Assembly (NCBI RefSeq): GCF_044389085.1
Contig: NZ_JBIRXP010000009.1
Span: forward strand, 1-64,000
DNA length: 64,000 bases
Source of the DNA: Isoptericola sp044389085
GTDB lineage: Bacteria > Actinomycetota > Actinomycetes > Actinomycetales > Cellulomonadaceae
Direction: 5' to 3'
Part shown: in pieces, positions 1 to 7,059 of the stretch
Layout: each line of letters opens with the position of its first letter
How positions within the stretch are numbered: position 1 is the stretch's first letter
Translations under genes and position numbers: made by a program
Notes under the pieces: model-generated
What the model was told of the DNA's origin: nothing
Databases searched by the model: none
Seen by the model: the letters and a program-made list of their open reading frames with translations, nothing else

Positions 1-17
1 GGGCCCCCCCCCCCCCC
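1..17. other. G/C homopolymer at window edge
   Basis: Three G followed by fourteen C. Together with the similar block at 56785-56921 it looks like a low-quality consensus (contig end or failed read through a GC hairpin) rather than biology. Nothing coding is supported here. Confidence 0.6.
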
Positions 18-21
18 GCGG

Positions 22-84
22 GTTGTGCGCGCGTTGGGGGTCAAATGGGGGGCGCTATTGGCCCCCTAAATCGCGCTCACAACG
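22..84. repeat. Diverged copy of palindromic element family 1
   Basis: The right arm (62-84) reads CCCCCTAAATCGCGCTCAC then AACG, nearly the same as the right arm of the perfect hairpin at 61798-61819. The left arm (22-40) is a degraded complement containing GTTGTGCGCGCG. On the minus strand the element starts at the end of the SnoaL-like gene, and the TGA inside GTTGTGAGCG is that gene's stop codon. It may act as its transcription terminator. The left arm abuts the homopolymer at the window edge, so some mismatches may be sequence error. Confidence 0.55.
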
Positions 85-442
85 CTGTCTGCTGGTACAG
101 CGCCAGGCGCGGCTCCCCGTCGACGGCGACGTAGGTGCTCGCCATGAGGGCGACGAACGGCGGGTCGTCACCGCGCACGGCCCGCGCACGGTAGACGAGC
201 GCCGCGGCGCCGTCGGCGAGGCCGACGCGGCGCACGTCGCGCAGGTCGTAGGAGTCCCACGGCGGGGCGCCGTCGAGGGACGCGACGACGGCGTCGCGGT
301 CGAGCACCGAGCCGTCCACCAGCACCATGAGCGCCGACGGCGTCATGAGGGCGCCGTAGAACGCGCCGCCCGTGCTGCCGCACAGCGCGTCCCACCCCTG
401 GCGCTCGAGGGCCAGCAGCGTGTCGAGCGTGAGGTCCACCAT
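77..442 (-). CDS. SnoaL/DUF4440-like (NTF2 fold) small protein
   Basis: A 121-residue protein with the pattern of DUF4440/SnoaL-like members of the NTF2 superfamily: an N-terminal helix (LLALERQGWDAL), a GAFYGALMTPSALMVL segment, a loop naming a new helix (LDRDAVVASL), and a final beta strand ending in LYQQTAL. Such cone-shaped proteins bind or modify small ligands, and the substrate cannot be read from sequence. It is transcribed away from the GntR regulator gene that starts 105 bp downstream on the other strand. Its stop codon TGA falls inside a palindromic repeat. The fold call is firm, but the role is unknown. Confidence 0.7.
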   Translation of the reverse strand: MVDLTLDTLLALERQGWDALCGSTGGAFYGALMTPSALMVLVDGSVLDRDAVVASLDGAPPWDSYDLRDVRRVGLADGAAALVYRARAVRGDDPPFVALMASTYVAVDGEPRLALYQQTAL

Positions 443-490
443 CGCGCCAGGCTACGGACGGCTCCGACGCCCCGCAGGAGAACCCGCCTC

Positions 491-546
491 GGATTCATCG
501 GAGGAATCGGTGCGCCCGGGGGTCGGGCTGGGCCATAATCCAGGAC
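491..546 (+). promoter_or_regulatory. Probable leaderless promoter of the GntR gene
   Basis: CATAAT at 534-539 resembles a -10 box and sits 7 bp before the ATG at 547, with no Shine-Dalgarno sequence. This is the usual layout for leaderless actinobacterial mRNAs. Just upstream, GATTC and GAATC (492-496 and 504-508) form an inverted repeat with a 7-bp gap that could be an operator. The octamer GATTCATC (492-499) recurs in the fucose divergent promoter at 6931-6938. Confidence 0.4.
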
Positions 547-1245
547 ATGTCTCGCACCGATGAAGTCGTCGCCGGCGTCCGCCGCATGATCACCGGCGGC
601 GAGCTCGGCCCCGGCGACCGGCTCCCCGTGGAGAAGGACCTCGCCGAGCGGCTCGGCGTCTCCCGCGGCTCCCTGCGCGAGGGGGTGCGCGCCCTCACCG
701 TGCTCGGCGTCCTCGACACCCGCCAGGGCGACGGCACCTACGTCACCAGCCTGGACCCGGCGCGACTCATGTCGTCGCTGCAGTTCGTCGTCGACCTGCA
801 CGGGGACACCAGCGCCCGCCCGTTCCACGCCGTCCGCCGCGTGCTCGAGACAGAGGCCGCCGGTCTCGCGGCCCAGCGCATCACCCCTCAGGCGCTCGAG
901 GAGGCGCGCGTCGTCCTCGAGCGGTCGGCCGCCACCCTCGCACGGGACGACGTCGACCACGCGGCGTTCATCGAGGCTGACACCGCGTTCCACCGCATCG
1001 TCGCCGAGCAGGGCGGCAACCCGGTGGTCACCGCCCTCGTCGAGGCGATCGCCGGCCGCACCGCACGCGAGCGGCTCTGGCGCGGCCTGCACGAGGAGGG
1101 TGCCGAGGCCCGCACCCAGCGCGACCACGAGGCGGTGTGGCGGGCGCTGGCCGCCGGCGACGCCGAGGCCGCGCGCGTGCGCATGGCCGCGCACCTCCTC
1201 GACGTCGAGGAGACGCTCCCCGGCCCGGAGGCCGCGGAGGGCTGA
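547..1245 (+). CDS. FadR-type GntR transcriptional regulator (FCD domain)
   Basis: A 232-residue regulator. Residues about 5-72 form the GntR winged helix (EKDLAERLGVSRGSLREGVR, then the wing with GDGTYV). Residues about 90-225 form an all-helical FCD ligand domain with the expected HRxxAxxGGNPVV-like stretch and a late H of the metal/ligand pocket (RDHEAVWRAL). FCD members sense carboxylic acids, often sugar acids or aromatic acids. The ATG at 547 follows a -10-like box by 7 bp, so translation is probably leaderless. The nearest catabolic cluster is the fucose locus starting 1.5 kb away; a shared octamer in both promoters hints at control of it, but this is weak. Confidence 0.85.
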   Translation: MSRTDEVVAGVRRMITGGELGPGDRLPVEKDLAERLGVSRGSLREGVRALTVLGVLDTRQGDGTYVTSLDPARLMSSLQFVVDLHGDTSARPFHAVRRVLETEAAGLAAQRITPQALEEARVVLERSAATLARDDVDHAAFIEADTAFHRIVAEQGGNPVVTALVEAIAGRTARERLWRGLHEEGAEARTQRDHEAVWRALAAGDAEAARVRMAAHLLDVEETLPGPEAAEG

Positions 1246-1329
1246 CTCAGGCTGGCACTCCCTCACACCGCCCGGCCGGGGCCACCGCCGCACCCGAGGG
1301 ACGCCCGTCCAGGTGTGTGCCGGCCGGCG

Positions 1330-1368
1330 ATGTCGTTGGATGGCTCCATCGCCGAGGGCCCGGCAGGG
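1330..1368 (+). pseudogene. Possible remnant of a RibD/DHFR-like N-terminus
   Basis: Thirteen codons from an ATG read MSLDGSIAEGPAG, close to the SLDGFIAGPDG start typical of RibD C-terminal/DHFR-like proteins. The frame then loses resemblance. A full-length member of that family starts at 1409 and another fragment lies at 2051. This could be the relic of a neighbouring paralog, or chance in a short stretch. Confidence 0.3.
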
Positions 1369-1408
1369 GTTTCCGGGCCTCGGGTCCACCTCGAGGGAGA
1401 GCAGCACG

Positions 1409-1978
1409 ATGCGACCGCTTCGGTACTCGATCAACGTCACGCTCGACGGCTGCTGCCACCACGAGGCCGGCCTCCCGCCCGACGAGGAGTCGATGCGCTT
1501 CTGGGCCGGCGAGATGGAGCGCGCCGACGCCCTCCTGTTCGGCCGGATGACCTACCAGATGATGGAGTCCGCCTGGCGGAAGCCCGCGGACGGCAGGTGG
1601 CCCGCGTGGGTGGGCGCCTCGGAGGCGCCGTTCGCCGAGGCCATCGACCGGGCGGAGAAGTACGTCGTGTCGAGCACCCTGGACGAGGTCGACTGGAACG
1701 CGGCGCTCGTCCGGGGCGACCTGGCACGGGCGGTCGAGGAGCTCAAGCAGGAGCCCGGGGAGGGTCTCTGGGTGGGCGGGGTGGCCCTGCCCCGGGCGCT
1801 GGCCGACCTGGGGCTGATCGACGAGTACGAGTTCCTCGTGCAGCCCGTCCTCGCCGGGCACGGGCCGACGCTCCTCGCGGGCCTGCGCGAGCGCATCGAG
1901 CTCGAGCTGGTGCACCGCCAGGAGCTCGCGTCGGGGGCGGTCGCGCTGCGGTTCCGCCCCGTGCCCGTCCCCGCCTGA
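1409..1978 (+). CDS. Dihydrofolate reductase-family (RibD C-terminal-like) protein
   Basis: 189 residues, start chosen at the ATG preceded by GAGGGAGAG 9 bp upstream. It has the RibD_C/DHFR-like marks: an N-terminal strand ending in VTLDG, the ALLFGRMTYQMM segment, a central KYVVSSTLDEVDW stretch and the nucleotide-loop motif GGVALPRALADLGLIDEY followed by PVLAGHGPTLL. These proteins are NADPH-dependent reductases or relatives of unknown substrate, common as several paralogs in actinobacteria; a second copy is at 11631-12197. The usual FIAGPDG loop after LDG is replaced here by a longer CCHHEAGLPPDEE segment. No specific substrate is proposed. Confidence 0.75.
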   Translation: MRPLRYSINVTLDGCCHHEAGLPPDEESMRFWAGEMERADALLFGRMTYQMMESAWRKPADGRWPAWVGASEAPFAEAIDRAEKYVVSSTLDEVDWNAALVRGDLARAVEELKQEPGEGLWVGGVALPRALADLGLIDEYEFLVQPVLAGHGPTLLAGLRERIELELVHRQELASGAVALRFRPVPVPA

Positions 1979-2020
1979 GCCGGCGTCGAGGACATGCCGA
2001 GCCTCGCCCCGGGCACATAC

Positions 2021-2040
2021 ATAAATGCCTGTTCGTTTAT
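2021..2040. promoter_or_regulatory. Candidate TetR operator / promoter
   Basis: ATAAATGCCTGTTCGTTTAT is an AT-rich imperfect palindrome (outer arms ATAAA/TTTAT) in otherwise GC-rich DNA, 110 bp before the TetR-type gene at 2149. It is a good candidate autoregulatory site and may overlap a -10 element for the short coupled ORF at 2051. Confidence 0.4.
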
Positions 2041-2050
2041 CGTTGGCCAC

Positions 2051-2149
2051 ATGACGCCCTTCCCCGCCTTCCTCGGGTGCAGCCTTGACGGGTACATCGC
2101 CGGACCGGACGGCGCCGTCCAGTCCGTCTACCGCTTCCCGGTCGCCTGA
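2051..2149 (+). pseudogene. Truncated RibD/DHFR-like ORF coupled to a TetR gene
   Basis: A 32-codon ORF whose first 20 residues (FLGCSLDGYIAGPDG within them) match the N-terminus of RibD/DHFR-like reductases, then change to an unrelated tail. Its TGA overlaps the ATG of the TetR gene (TGATG at 2147-2151), so its translation could feed the regulator. The simplest reading is a reductase gene reduced by deletion to its start region and fused to the upstream side of the regulator. It could also now be kept as a leader ORF. Confidence 0.45.
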
Positions 2150-2745
2150 TGCCGCGCACCAAGAGCATCGGCGACGACGAGGTGCTGGCCGGGGTCCACC
2201 GCCTGGTCCAGCGCATCGGCCCCGCGAGGTTCACCCTGGCCGCCGCGGGCCTCGAGGTCGGGCTGTCCCCGTCGACCCTGGTGCAGCGGTTCGGCTCCCG
2301 GCGCGCGCTGCTGCTCGCCGCGGACCGGTGGGCCGTCGAGCGGTGGGTGGACGGCATGGACGAGCCCCCCGCCGGCGGCCCCGCGCTCGACCGGCTCGTC
2401 GCCGGGCTGGTGCGCACCGTCGACGACGGGACCACCGCCGAGGAGATGGCGCACTCGGTCTCCCTCCTCCAGGTCGCCCTCGCGGACCCCGAGTTCCACC
2501 GGTCGACCAGGGACGGTGCGGAACGGTTCCGCGCCAAGATCGTCGAGCGCCTCCGGCAGGCGGCGGACGGCGGCGAGCTCCGACGCGGCACGGACCTCGG
2601 GGCCCTGGCAGAGCTCGTCGAGATCGCCTACCACGGGGCCATGATCAGCTGGGCCATCCATCGCGAGGGCACTCTCGCCGCGTCCCTCCGAGCACGCTTC
2701 ACCCAGCTCCTCCGGCCGTACCGCGCCGGCGGGGCCCCGGCCTAG
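2149..2745 (+). CDS. TetR-family transcriptional regulator
   Basis: 198 residues. The N-terminal 60 residues carry a TetR-type helix-turn-helix (RFTLAAAGLEVGLSPSTLVQ, then RFGSRRALLLAA), with the normal tyrosine/phenylalanine before the last helix of the DNA-binding domain. The remaining helices form the ligand and dimer part, ending in a short TetR_C-like region (ELVEIAYHGAMISWAI). The ATG overlaps the stop of the short upstream ORF, and its TAG overlaps the stop codon of the convergent fucU gene by 3 bases. Targets are not evident; an AT-rich palindrome at 2021-2040 may be its own operator. Confidence 0.8.
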   Translation: MPRTKSIGDDEVLAGVHRLVQRIGPARFTLAAAGLEVGLSPSTLVQRFGSRRALLLAADRWAVERWVDGMDEPPAGGPALDRLVAGLVRTVDDGTTAEEMAHSVSLLQVALADPEFHRSTRDGAERFRAKIVERLRQAADGGELRRGTDLGALAELVEIAYHGAMISWAIHREGTLAASLRARFTQLLRPYRAGGAPA

Positions 2746-3191
2746 GCCTCCGGCGCCCGCACCCCCAGCGTGAGGAGCAGGTTGGCGTAGACGCGCTGGT
2801 CGCCGGTGGCGACGAGCACCGCGACGTCGTCGGCCCGGGCGGCGGAGTAGAACCCGAACCGGTCCAGCTCGTCCCAGCCGACGTCGGGGCCCAGCATCTC
2901 CCGGTAGCCGGTGTGGGCCGGGATCGGCTCCCCCGCGGCGACGACGTCGCCCGCCACGCCGCCGGGCACCATGACGGCGGCGGACTCGACCGGGACGGCG
3001 TCGAGCAGCACCTCGAGCACCTGGTCCACCGTCAGCAGGCCGGGGCGCAGGTTGAGGTGCACCCGTGCCGCCCCGGGCCGCGCGCCCGTGGAGTGCGGGT
3101 AGTTCGCGTCGGCGAGCAGCACGCGGGACCCGTGCCCCGCCGCGGCGAGCGCCGCGACGAGGCCCGGGTGCAGCAGCTGGTAGCGCAGCAC
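2742..3191 (-). CDS. fucU: L-fucose mutarotase (RbsD/FucU family)
   Basis: 149 residues. It shows the family marks of RbsD/FucU pentose and fucose mutarotases: the catalytic His in AAAGHGSRVLLADANYP, a DRFGFYSAARADD region, and the C-terminal GDQRVYANLLLTLGV that is closer to FucU than to RbsD. The enzyme interconverts alpha and beta anomers, here presumably of L-fucose released by the fucosidase at 7060. It is the last gene of the minus-strand fucose cluster, 2 bp after the hydrolase gene. The 3' end overlaps the convergent TetR gene. Confidence 0.82.
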   Translation of the reverse strand: MLRYQLLHPGLVAALAAAGHGSRVLLADANYPHSTGARPGAARVHLNLRPGLLTVDQVLEVLLDAVPVESAAVMVPGGVAGDVVAAGEPIPAHTGYREMLGPDVGWDELDRFGFYSAARADDVAVLVATGDQRVYANLLLTLGVRAPEA

Positions 3192-3193
3192 GA

Positions 3194-4129
3194 TCAGCCC
3201 ACCGGGAGGTTTCGTTCGGCAGCAGCCGACATGGTCGGCACCTGCGGGGACCGATCATGTTCCCGGCTGCCGATCGAAGCCTGGAATCGGTGCTGCTGGC
3301 GGCCGACCCCCTCGATCTCCACCTCGACGACGTCCCCGTCGGCCAGGTAGGGGAACCGGCCGGACAGGGCCACGCCCTCGGGGGTGCCGGTGCAGATGAG
3401 GTCGCCGGGCTCGAGCGTCATGTACTGCGACAGGTGGTGCACGATCTCGGCGACGCCGAAGACCATGTCCGTCGTGGCCGAGTCCTGGCGGGGCTCGCCG
3501 TTGACCCACGACCGCAGCCGCAGCGTGCCCGGGTCCACCTCGTCGGCGGGGACCAGCGCGGGGCCGGTCGGCAGGAACGCCGGGCCGCACTTGCCCTTCG
3601 ACCACTGGCCGAGCGAGTCGTCGAGCTGCCACGACCGCTCGCTGACGTCGTCCACCACGGTGTACCCGGCGACGTGCGCCAGCGCGGCCTCGGGCGACGG
3701 CAGGTAGCTCGCCTGCTTCCCGACGACGATCGCGAGCTCGACCTCCCAGTCGACCTTGTCCGCGCCGGGCGGGATCGGCACCGTGTCGTCGGGGCCGACC
3801 ACCGTGTTGGGGTGCTTGAAGAAGATGATCGGCAGGCGCGGGGGCTCCGCGCCGGACTCCCGCGCGTGCGCGGCGTAGTTCTGGCCCACGCACACAACGG
3901 CGGTGGGCCGGGCGATCGGGGCGCCGCGGCGCAGGCCGTCCGCGCCGTCGAGCACGGGGAGCTCGCCGGCGGCCAGCGCGGCCCGGGTGCGGGCGATGCC
4001 GTCGGCAGCGAGGAAGGCGCCGTCGACATCTCCGGAGTCGCCGGTCAGCGGCCGCAGGTCGTAGGTCGTGCCGTCGTGGGTGACGGCGGGGATCTCCTGG
4101 CCCACCGGGCCCAGGCGGAGCAGCTGCAT
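3194..4129 (-). CDS. FAH-family hydrolase, probable 2,4-diketo-3-deoxy-L-fuconate hydrolase
   Basis: 311 residues. The FAH fold is clear: AVVCVGQNYAAHARE, the metal-binding E-x-E of DWEVELAIVVGK, GYTVVDDVSERSWQL, the QWSKGKCGPAFLPTGPALV lysine segment and the closing LICTGTPEGVAL with EPGDL before it. FAH enzymes of the non-phosphorylating fucose/rhamnose route split the 2,4-diketo acid to pyruvate and lactate. The context (fuconolactonase, SDR, fucose dehydrogenase-like AKR, mutarotase) makes that the most likely reaction. Its C-terminus runs about 25 residues beyond the usual end and stops 2 bp before fucU. Confidence 0.78.
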   Translation of the reverse strand: MQLLRLGPVGQEIPAVTHDGTTYDLRPLTGDSGDVDGAFLAADGIARTRAALAAGELPVLDGADGLRRGAPIARPTAVVCVGQNYAAHARESGAEPPRLPIIFFKHPNTVVGPDDTVPIPPGADKVDWEVELAIVVGKQASYLPSPEAALAHVAGYTVVDDVSERSWQLDDSLGQWSKGKCGPAFLPTGPALVPADEVDPGTLRLRSWVNGEPRQDSATTDMVFGVAEIVHHLSQYMTLEPGDLICTGTPEGVALSGRFPYLADGDVVEVEIEGVGRQQHRFQASIGSREHDRSPQVPTMSAAAERNLPVG

Positions 4130-4165
4130 CGGTGTCCTCTGTTCTCTCTGGGGGGCGTCTCGATC

Positions 4166-4182
4166 ATGCGCCCGTTTCGCAT
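4166..4182. promoter_or_regulatory. Palindrome in the gap between AKR and FAH genes
   Basis: ATGCGCCCGTTTCGCAT has perfect 5-bp arms ATGCG/CGCAT and lies in the 100-bp gap upstream of the FAH-hydrolase gene, the only real gap inside the fucose cluster. It may mark a separate promoter and operator for the hydrolase/mutarotase pair. Confidence 0.35.
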
Positions 4183-4229
4183 AGCGACCAAGTTCTTCCG
4201 CGATACGGTCACCCTGTGGCGAGGGCATC

Positions 4230-5234
4230 TCAGTCCCAGGCGTCGGGGTGGGCCTCGGGAGCCAGCAGCCCCCGGTCCACCAGGTCGGTCCACAGGTCGG
4301 TGGGGACGACGGCGGCGTGCCGGTCCACGGCCTGGCGCACCTGGTCGGCGGTGCGCAGCCCGACGACGGTGCTCGCCACCGCGGGGTGCGTCCGCACGTA
4401 GGCGAGCGCGGCCTGCGGCAGCGTGACGCCGTGCTCGGCGCACGCGTCGGCGATGCGACGGGTGCGGTCGAGCAGGGCGGCGGGGGCCGGCGCGTAGTCG
4501 TAGGTCGCGTCGTCGGGGACGACGTCGCGGGCCAGCAGGCCGGAGTTGTAGACACCCGCGACGACGACGGCCGCCCCGCGCTCGGCCGCGGCGGGGAGCA
4601 GGTCCGCGAGCGCCGGCTGCTCCAGCAGGGTGAACCGGCCGGCGCACATCACGACGTCCACGTCGGCCTCGGCGACGAACCGGGCGAGCATGGCGGACTG
4701 GTTCATCCCCGCCCCGATCGCGCCGACCACGCCCTGCTCGCGCAGCTCCACCAGGGCCGGGACGGCCTCGGCGAAGGCCTGCTCCTCGTGCTCGTCCGGG
4801 TCGTGCAGGTACACCACGTCGACGCGGTCCAGGCCGGTGCGCTCCAGGCTCGCCTCGAGCGAGCGCAGCACGCCGTCGCGGGAGAAGTCCCAGACCCGGC
4901 GCGTCGCGGCGGGCACGTCGAAGATGTCGTCGTCGCGCCGGTCCGCCGTCCCGGGCGACGGCACCAGCAGGCGTCCCACCTTCGTCGACACGACGTACTC
5001 GTCCCGCGGGCGACCGGCCAGGCTCGACCCGAGCCTCCGCTCCGACAGGCCCAGCCCGTAGTGCGGGGCGGTGTCGAAGTAGCGGACCCCCGCACCCCAC
5101 GCGGCGTCGACCGCCTCCTGGGTCTCCGCGTCCGTCGTCGCCCGGTAGAGGTTGCCCGCCTGCGCCGCCCCGTAGCCGAGGCCCGTCAGGCGCACCCCCG
5201 TGCCGCGCACCTCGCGCGCGGGCAGCGCGGTCAC
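4230..5234 (-). CDS. Aldo/keto reductase, probable L-fucose 1-dehydrogenase
   Basis: 334 residues from a GTG that overlaps the stop of the SDR gene by 4 bp (GTGA). The AKR catalytic tetrad is visible: Asp and Tyr in YFDTAPHYGLGLSERRLG, Lys in VSTKVGRLL and His in VVYLHDPDEHE. The cofactor end VVGLRTADQVRQAV is also present. This subfamily includes D-threo-aldose 1-dehydrogenases, which oxidise L-fucose to L-fucono-lactone with NAD(P). The neighbouring lactonase, SDR and FAH hydrolase fit that first step. Confidence 0.8.
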   Translation of the reverse strand: MTALPAREVRGTGVRLTGLGYGAAQAGNLYRATTDAETQEAVDAAWGAGVRYFDTAPHYGLGLSERRLGSSLAGRPRDEYVVSTKVGRLLVPSPGTADRRDDDIFDVPAATRRVWDFSRDGVLRSLEASLERTGLDRVDVVYLHDPDEHEEQAFAEAVPALVELREQGVVGAIGAGMNQSAMLARFVAEADVDVVMCAGRFTLLEQPALADLLPAAAERGAAVVVAGVYNSGLLARDVVPDDATYDYAPAPAALLDRTRRIADACAEHGVTLPQAALAYVRTHPAVASTVVGLRTADQVRQAVDRHAAVVPTDLWTDLVDRGLLAPEAHPDAWD

Positions 5235-6013
5235 GCCTGCTCCGGCGGGCGGACGCGCAGCTCGTGCATCCCGCCGTCGACGGCGAGCGCGGTGCCGGTG
5301 GTCGCGGTGGCGAGCGGGCTCGCGAGGTAGCAGACGGCGTGCGCCACGGCCTCCGGGCTGACGAGCCTCCCGGTGGGCTGGCGTGCCGCGAGGGCGGCGC
5401 GCTCGGCCGCCGGGTCGGGGGCGGCGTCGAGCAGGCGCCCGACCCACGGGGTGTCCACGGTGCCGGGGTTCACGCAGGTGACGCGGATGCCCTCGCGCAC
5501 GTGGTCGGCCGCCATCGCGAGGGTGAGGGCCTGCACGGCGCCCTTGCTCGCGGAGTAGAGGGCGCGCTGCGGCAGGCCGGACCAGGACGCGATCGACGCG
5601 GTGTTGACGACCGCCGCGTGCGCCGACGCCCGCAGGTGGGGCAGCGCCGCGCGCGTCACACGCACGATGCCGAGGACGTTGACGTCGAGCACCCGCAGCC
5701 ACTCGGCGTCGTCGTTGTCCGCCACGGTGCCCTGCGCGCCGATCCCGGCGTTGTTCACGACGACGTCGATGCCGCCCATCTCGGCGGCCGCGCCTTCCAC
5801 GGCAGCGCGCACCGCGGCGTCGTCGGTGACGTCCGCGACCTGCGCACCCGCGCCCTCGGGGACGCCGTCGCGCGTGCGGTCGACGGCGACGACCTGCGCG
5901 CCGCGGGCGAGCAGGGCGCGCACGACGGAGGCGCCGATGCCGGACGCGCCCCCGGTCACGATGGCGCGGATGCCGGCGAACTCCGGCGGGTTCTCGAGGG
6001 GGGCGGTGCTCAC
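5231..6013 (-). CDS. SDR, probable 2-keto-3-deoxy-L-fuconate dehydrogenase
   Basis: 260 residues, a classical short-chain dehydrogenase: TGGASGIG cofactor loop near residue 20, an acidic residue after the second strand (VAVDRTR) favouring NAD, NNAG at about 87-90, catalytic Ser in NTASIASWSG and YSASK about 13 residues later, and the PGTVDTPW loop. In the oxidative fucose route this class oxidises 2-keto-3-deoxy-L-fuconate to the 2,4-diketo acid used by the FAH hydrolase. It overlaps both neighbours by 4 bp, so it is translationally coupled with the lactonase and the AKR. Confidence 0.82.
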   Translation of the reverse strand: MSTAPLENPPEFAGIRAIVTGGASGIGASVVRALLARGAQVVAVDRTRDGVPEGAGAQVADVTDDAAVRAAVEGAAAEMGGIDVVVNNAGIGAQGTVADNDDAEWLRVLDVNVLGIVRVTRAALPHLRASAHAAVVNTASIASWSGLPQRALYSASKGAVQALTLAMAADHVREGIRVTCVNPGTVDTPWVGRLLDAAPDPAAERAALAARQPTGRLVSPEAVAHAVCYLASPLATATTGTALAVDGGMHELRVRPPEQA

Positions 6014-6906
6014 GGGTGCTCCTTCGTGCGGGTGGTGGTGGCGGGCTCGACGGCGAGGCCGTACGTCGCGACGGCGGTGCGGCCGCGCACGGCGGCGCGC
6101 TCGTCGGGCGAGAGGCCGGACAGCAGCTCGTCGGCCGCGGCGAGCCAGCGCCCGTAGCCGGAGGCGAGGAGGCAGACGGGCCAGTCGCTGCCGAGCAGGA
6201 GGCGGTCGGGGCCGAAGACGTCGAGCGCGTGGTCGGCGGCGGGCCGGAGGTCGTCGACCGTCCAGCTGTCCCAGCGCGCCTCGGTGACCAGCCCGGAGAG
6301 CTTCGCGACGACGTTCGGCCGGCCGGCGAGCGCGGCGAGGTCACGGCGCCAGGCGTCCAGGTCCCCGGTCGCGAGGGGCGGCTTCGCCAGGTGGTCGAGC
6401 ACGAACCGCGTGCCGGGCAGGGCCGCGGCGAGCCGGGCGCACGACCCGAGCTGGTCCGCGCGGACGACGAGGTCGAACGGCAGGCCCGCGGCGCCCACGG
6501 CGGCGATGCCCGCGTGCACGTCGGGGCGGTCCAGGTAGTCGGGGTCGGCCTCGGCCTGCACCATCGTGCGGATCCCGACGAGGCGGTCGCCGCCCGGCCC
6601 CTCGCGCAGCGCGGCGAGGCGGTCCTCGAGCGCCGGGTCGAACAGGTCGGCCCAGCCGACCACGCCCGCGACGCCCGCCGCGCGTCCTGCGGGGGAGGCG
6701 GCGACGTCGAGCAGCTCGTCGGTCTCGCTCCAGCGGCTCACGCTCTGCACCACGACGGTGGCGTCGACGCCGTGCGCGGCGGCGGGCAGGTCGGCGGGCG
6801 TGAAGTCCGCGTCGATCGCGGCCATCGTCGCGGGGTCGATCCAGTCCTGCGGGTGCCGCGCGCGGACCCACAGGTGGTGGTGCGCGTCGACGACGACGTC
6901 GGACAT
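6010..6906 (-). CDS. Amidohydrolase-2 family, probable L-fuconolactonase
   Basis: 298 residues. It carries the metal-site pattern of cog3618-type lactonases: DAHHHLWV at the N-terminus, a QAEADPDYL segment, FVLDHLAKPP, KLSGLVTEA and the final GSDWPVCLLASGYG aspartate. These enzymes open sugar-acid 1,4/1,5-lactones, and L-fucono-lactone is the product expected from the AKR next door. An RBS (GAGGGAG) precedes the ATG. It is the first gene of the minus-strand cluster, divergent from the fucosidase gene. Confidence 0.82.
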   Translation of the reverse strand: MSDVVVDAHHHLWVRARHPQDWIDPATMAAIDADFTPADLPAAAHGVDATVVVQSVSRWSETDELLDVAASPAGRAAGVAGVVGWADLFDPALEDRLAALREGPGGDRLVGIRTMVQAEADPDYLDRPDVHAGIAAVGAAGLPFDLVVRADQLGSCARLAAALPGTRFVLDHLAKPPLATGDLDAWRRDLAALAGRPNVVAKLSGLVTEARWDSWTVDDLRPAADHALDVFGPDRLLLGSDWPVCLLASGYGRWLAAADELLSGLSPDERAAVRGRTAVATYGLAVEPATTTRTKEHP

Positions 6907-6925
6907 CCGGACTCCCTCGGCCTGC

Positions 6926-6939
6926 GGATTGATTCATCC
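6926..6939. promoter_or_regulatory. Operator-like site in the fucose divergent promoter
   Basis: GGATTGATTCATCC, with arms GGAT/ATCC and AT kept at the symmetric inner position, lies in the 153-bp gap between the lactonase and fucosidase genes and is flanked by the AT-rich CAATGTATAGG. Its octamer GATTCATC is shared with the promoter of the GntR gene at 547. It is a plausible common operator for the two divergent transcripts. Confidence 0.35.
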
Positions 6940-7059
6940 AATGTATAGGCGCTCGGACTGCTTGCGCCAGCCCCGTCTGTGCCGAGTATCCTCAGAGCGC
7001 ACGCCCAGACGTCATATCTCTGCCCGTATAGATCCGCCGCTCGACGAGGAGTGATCCGC

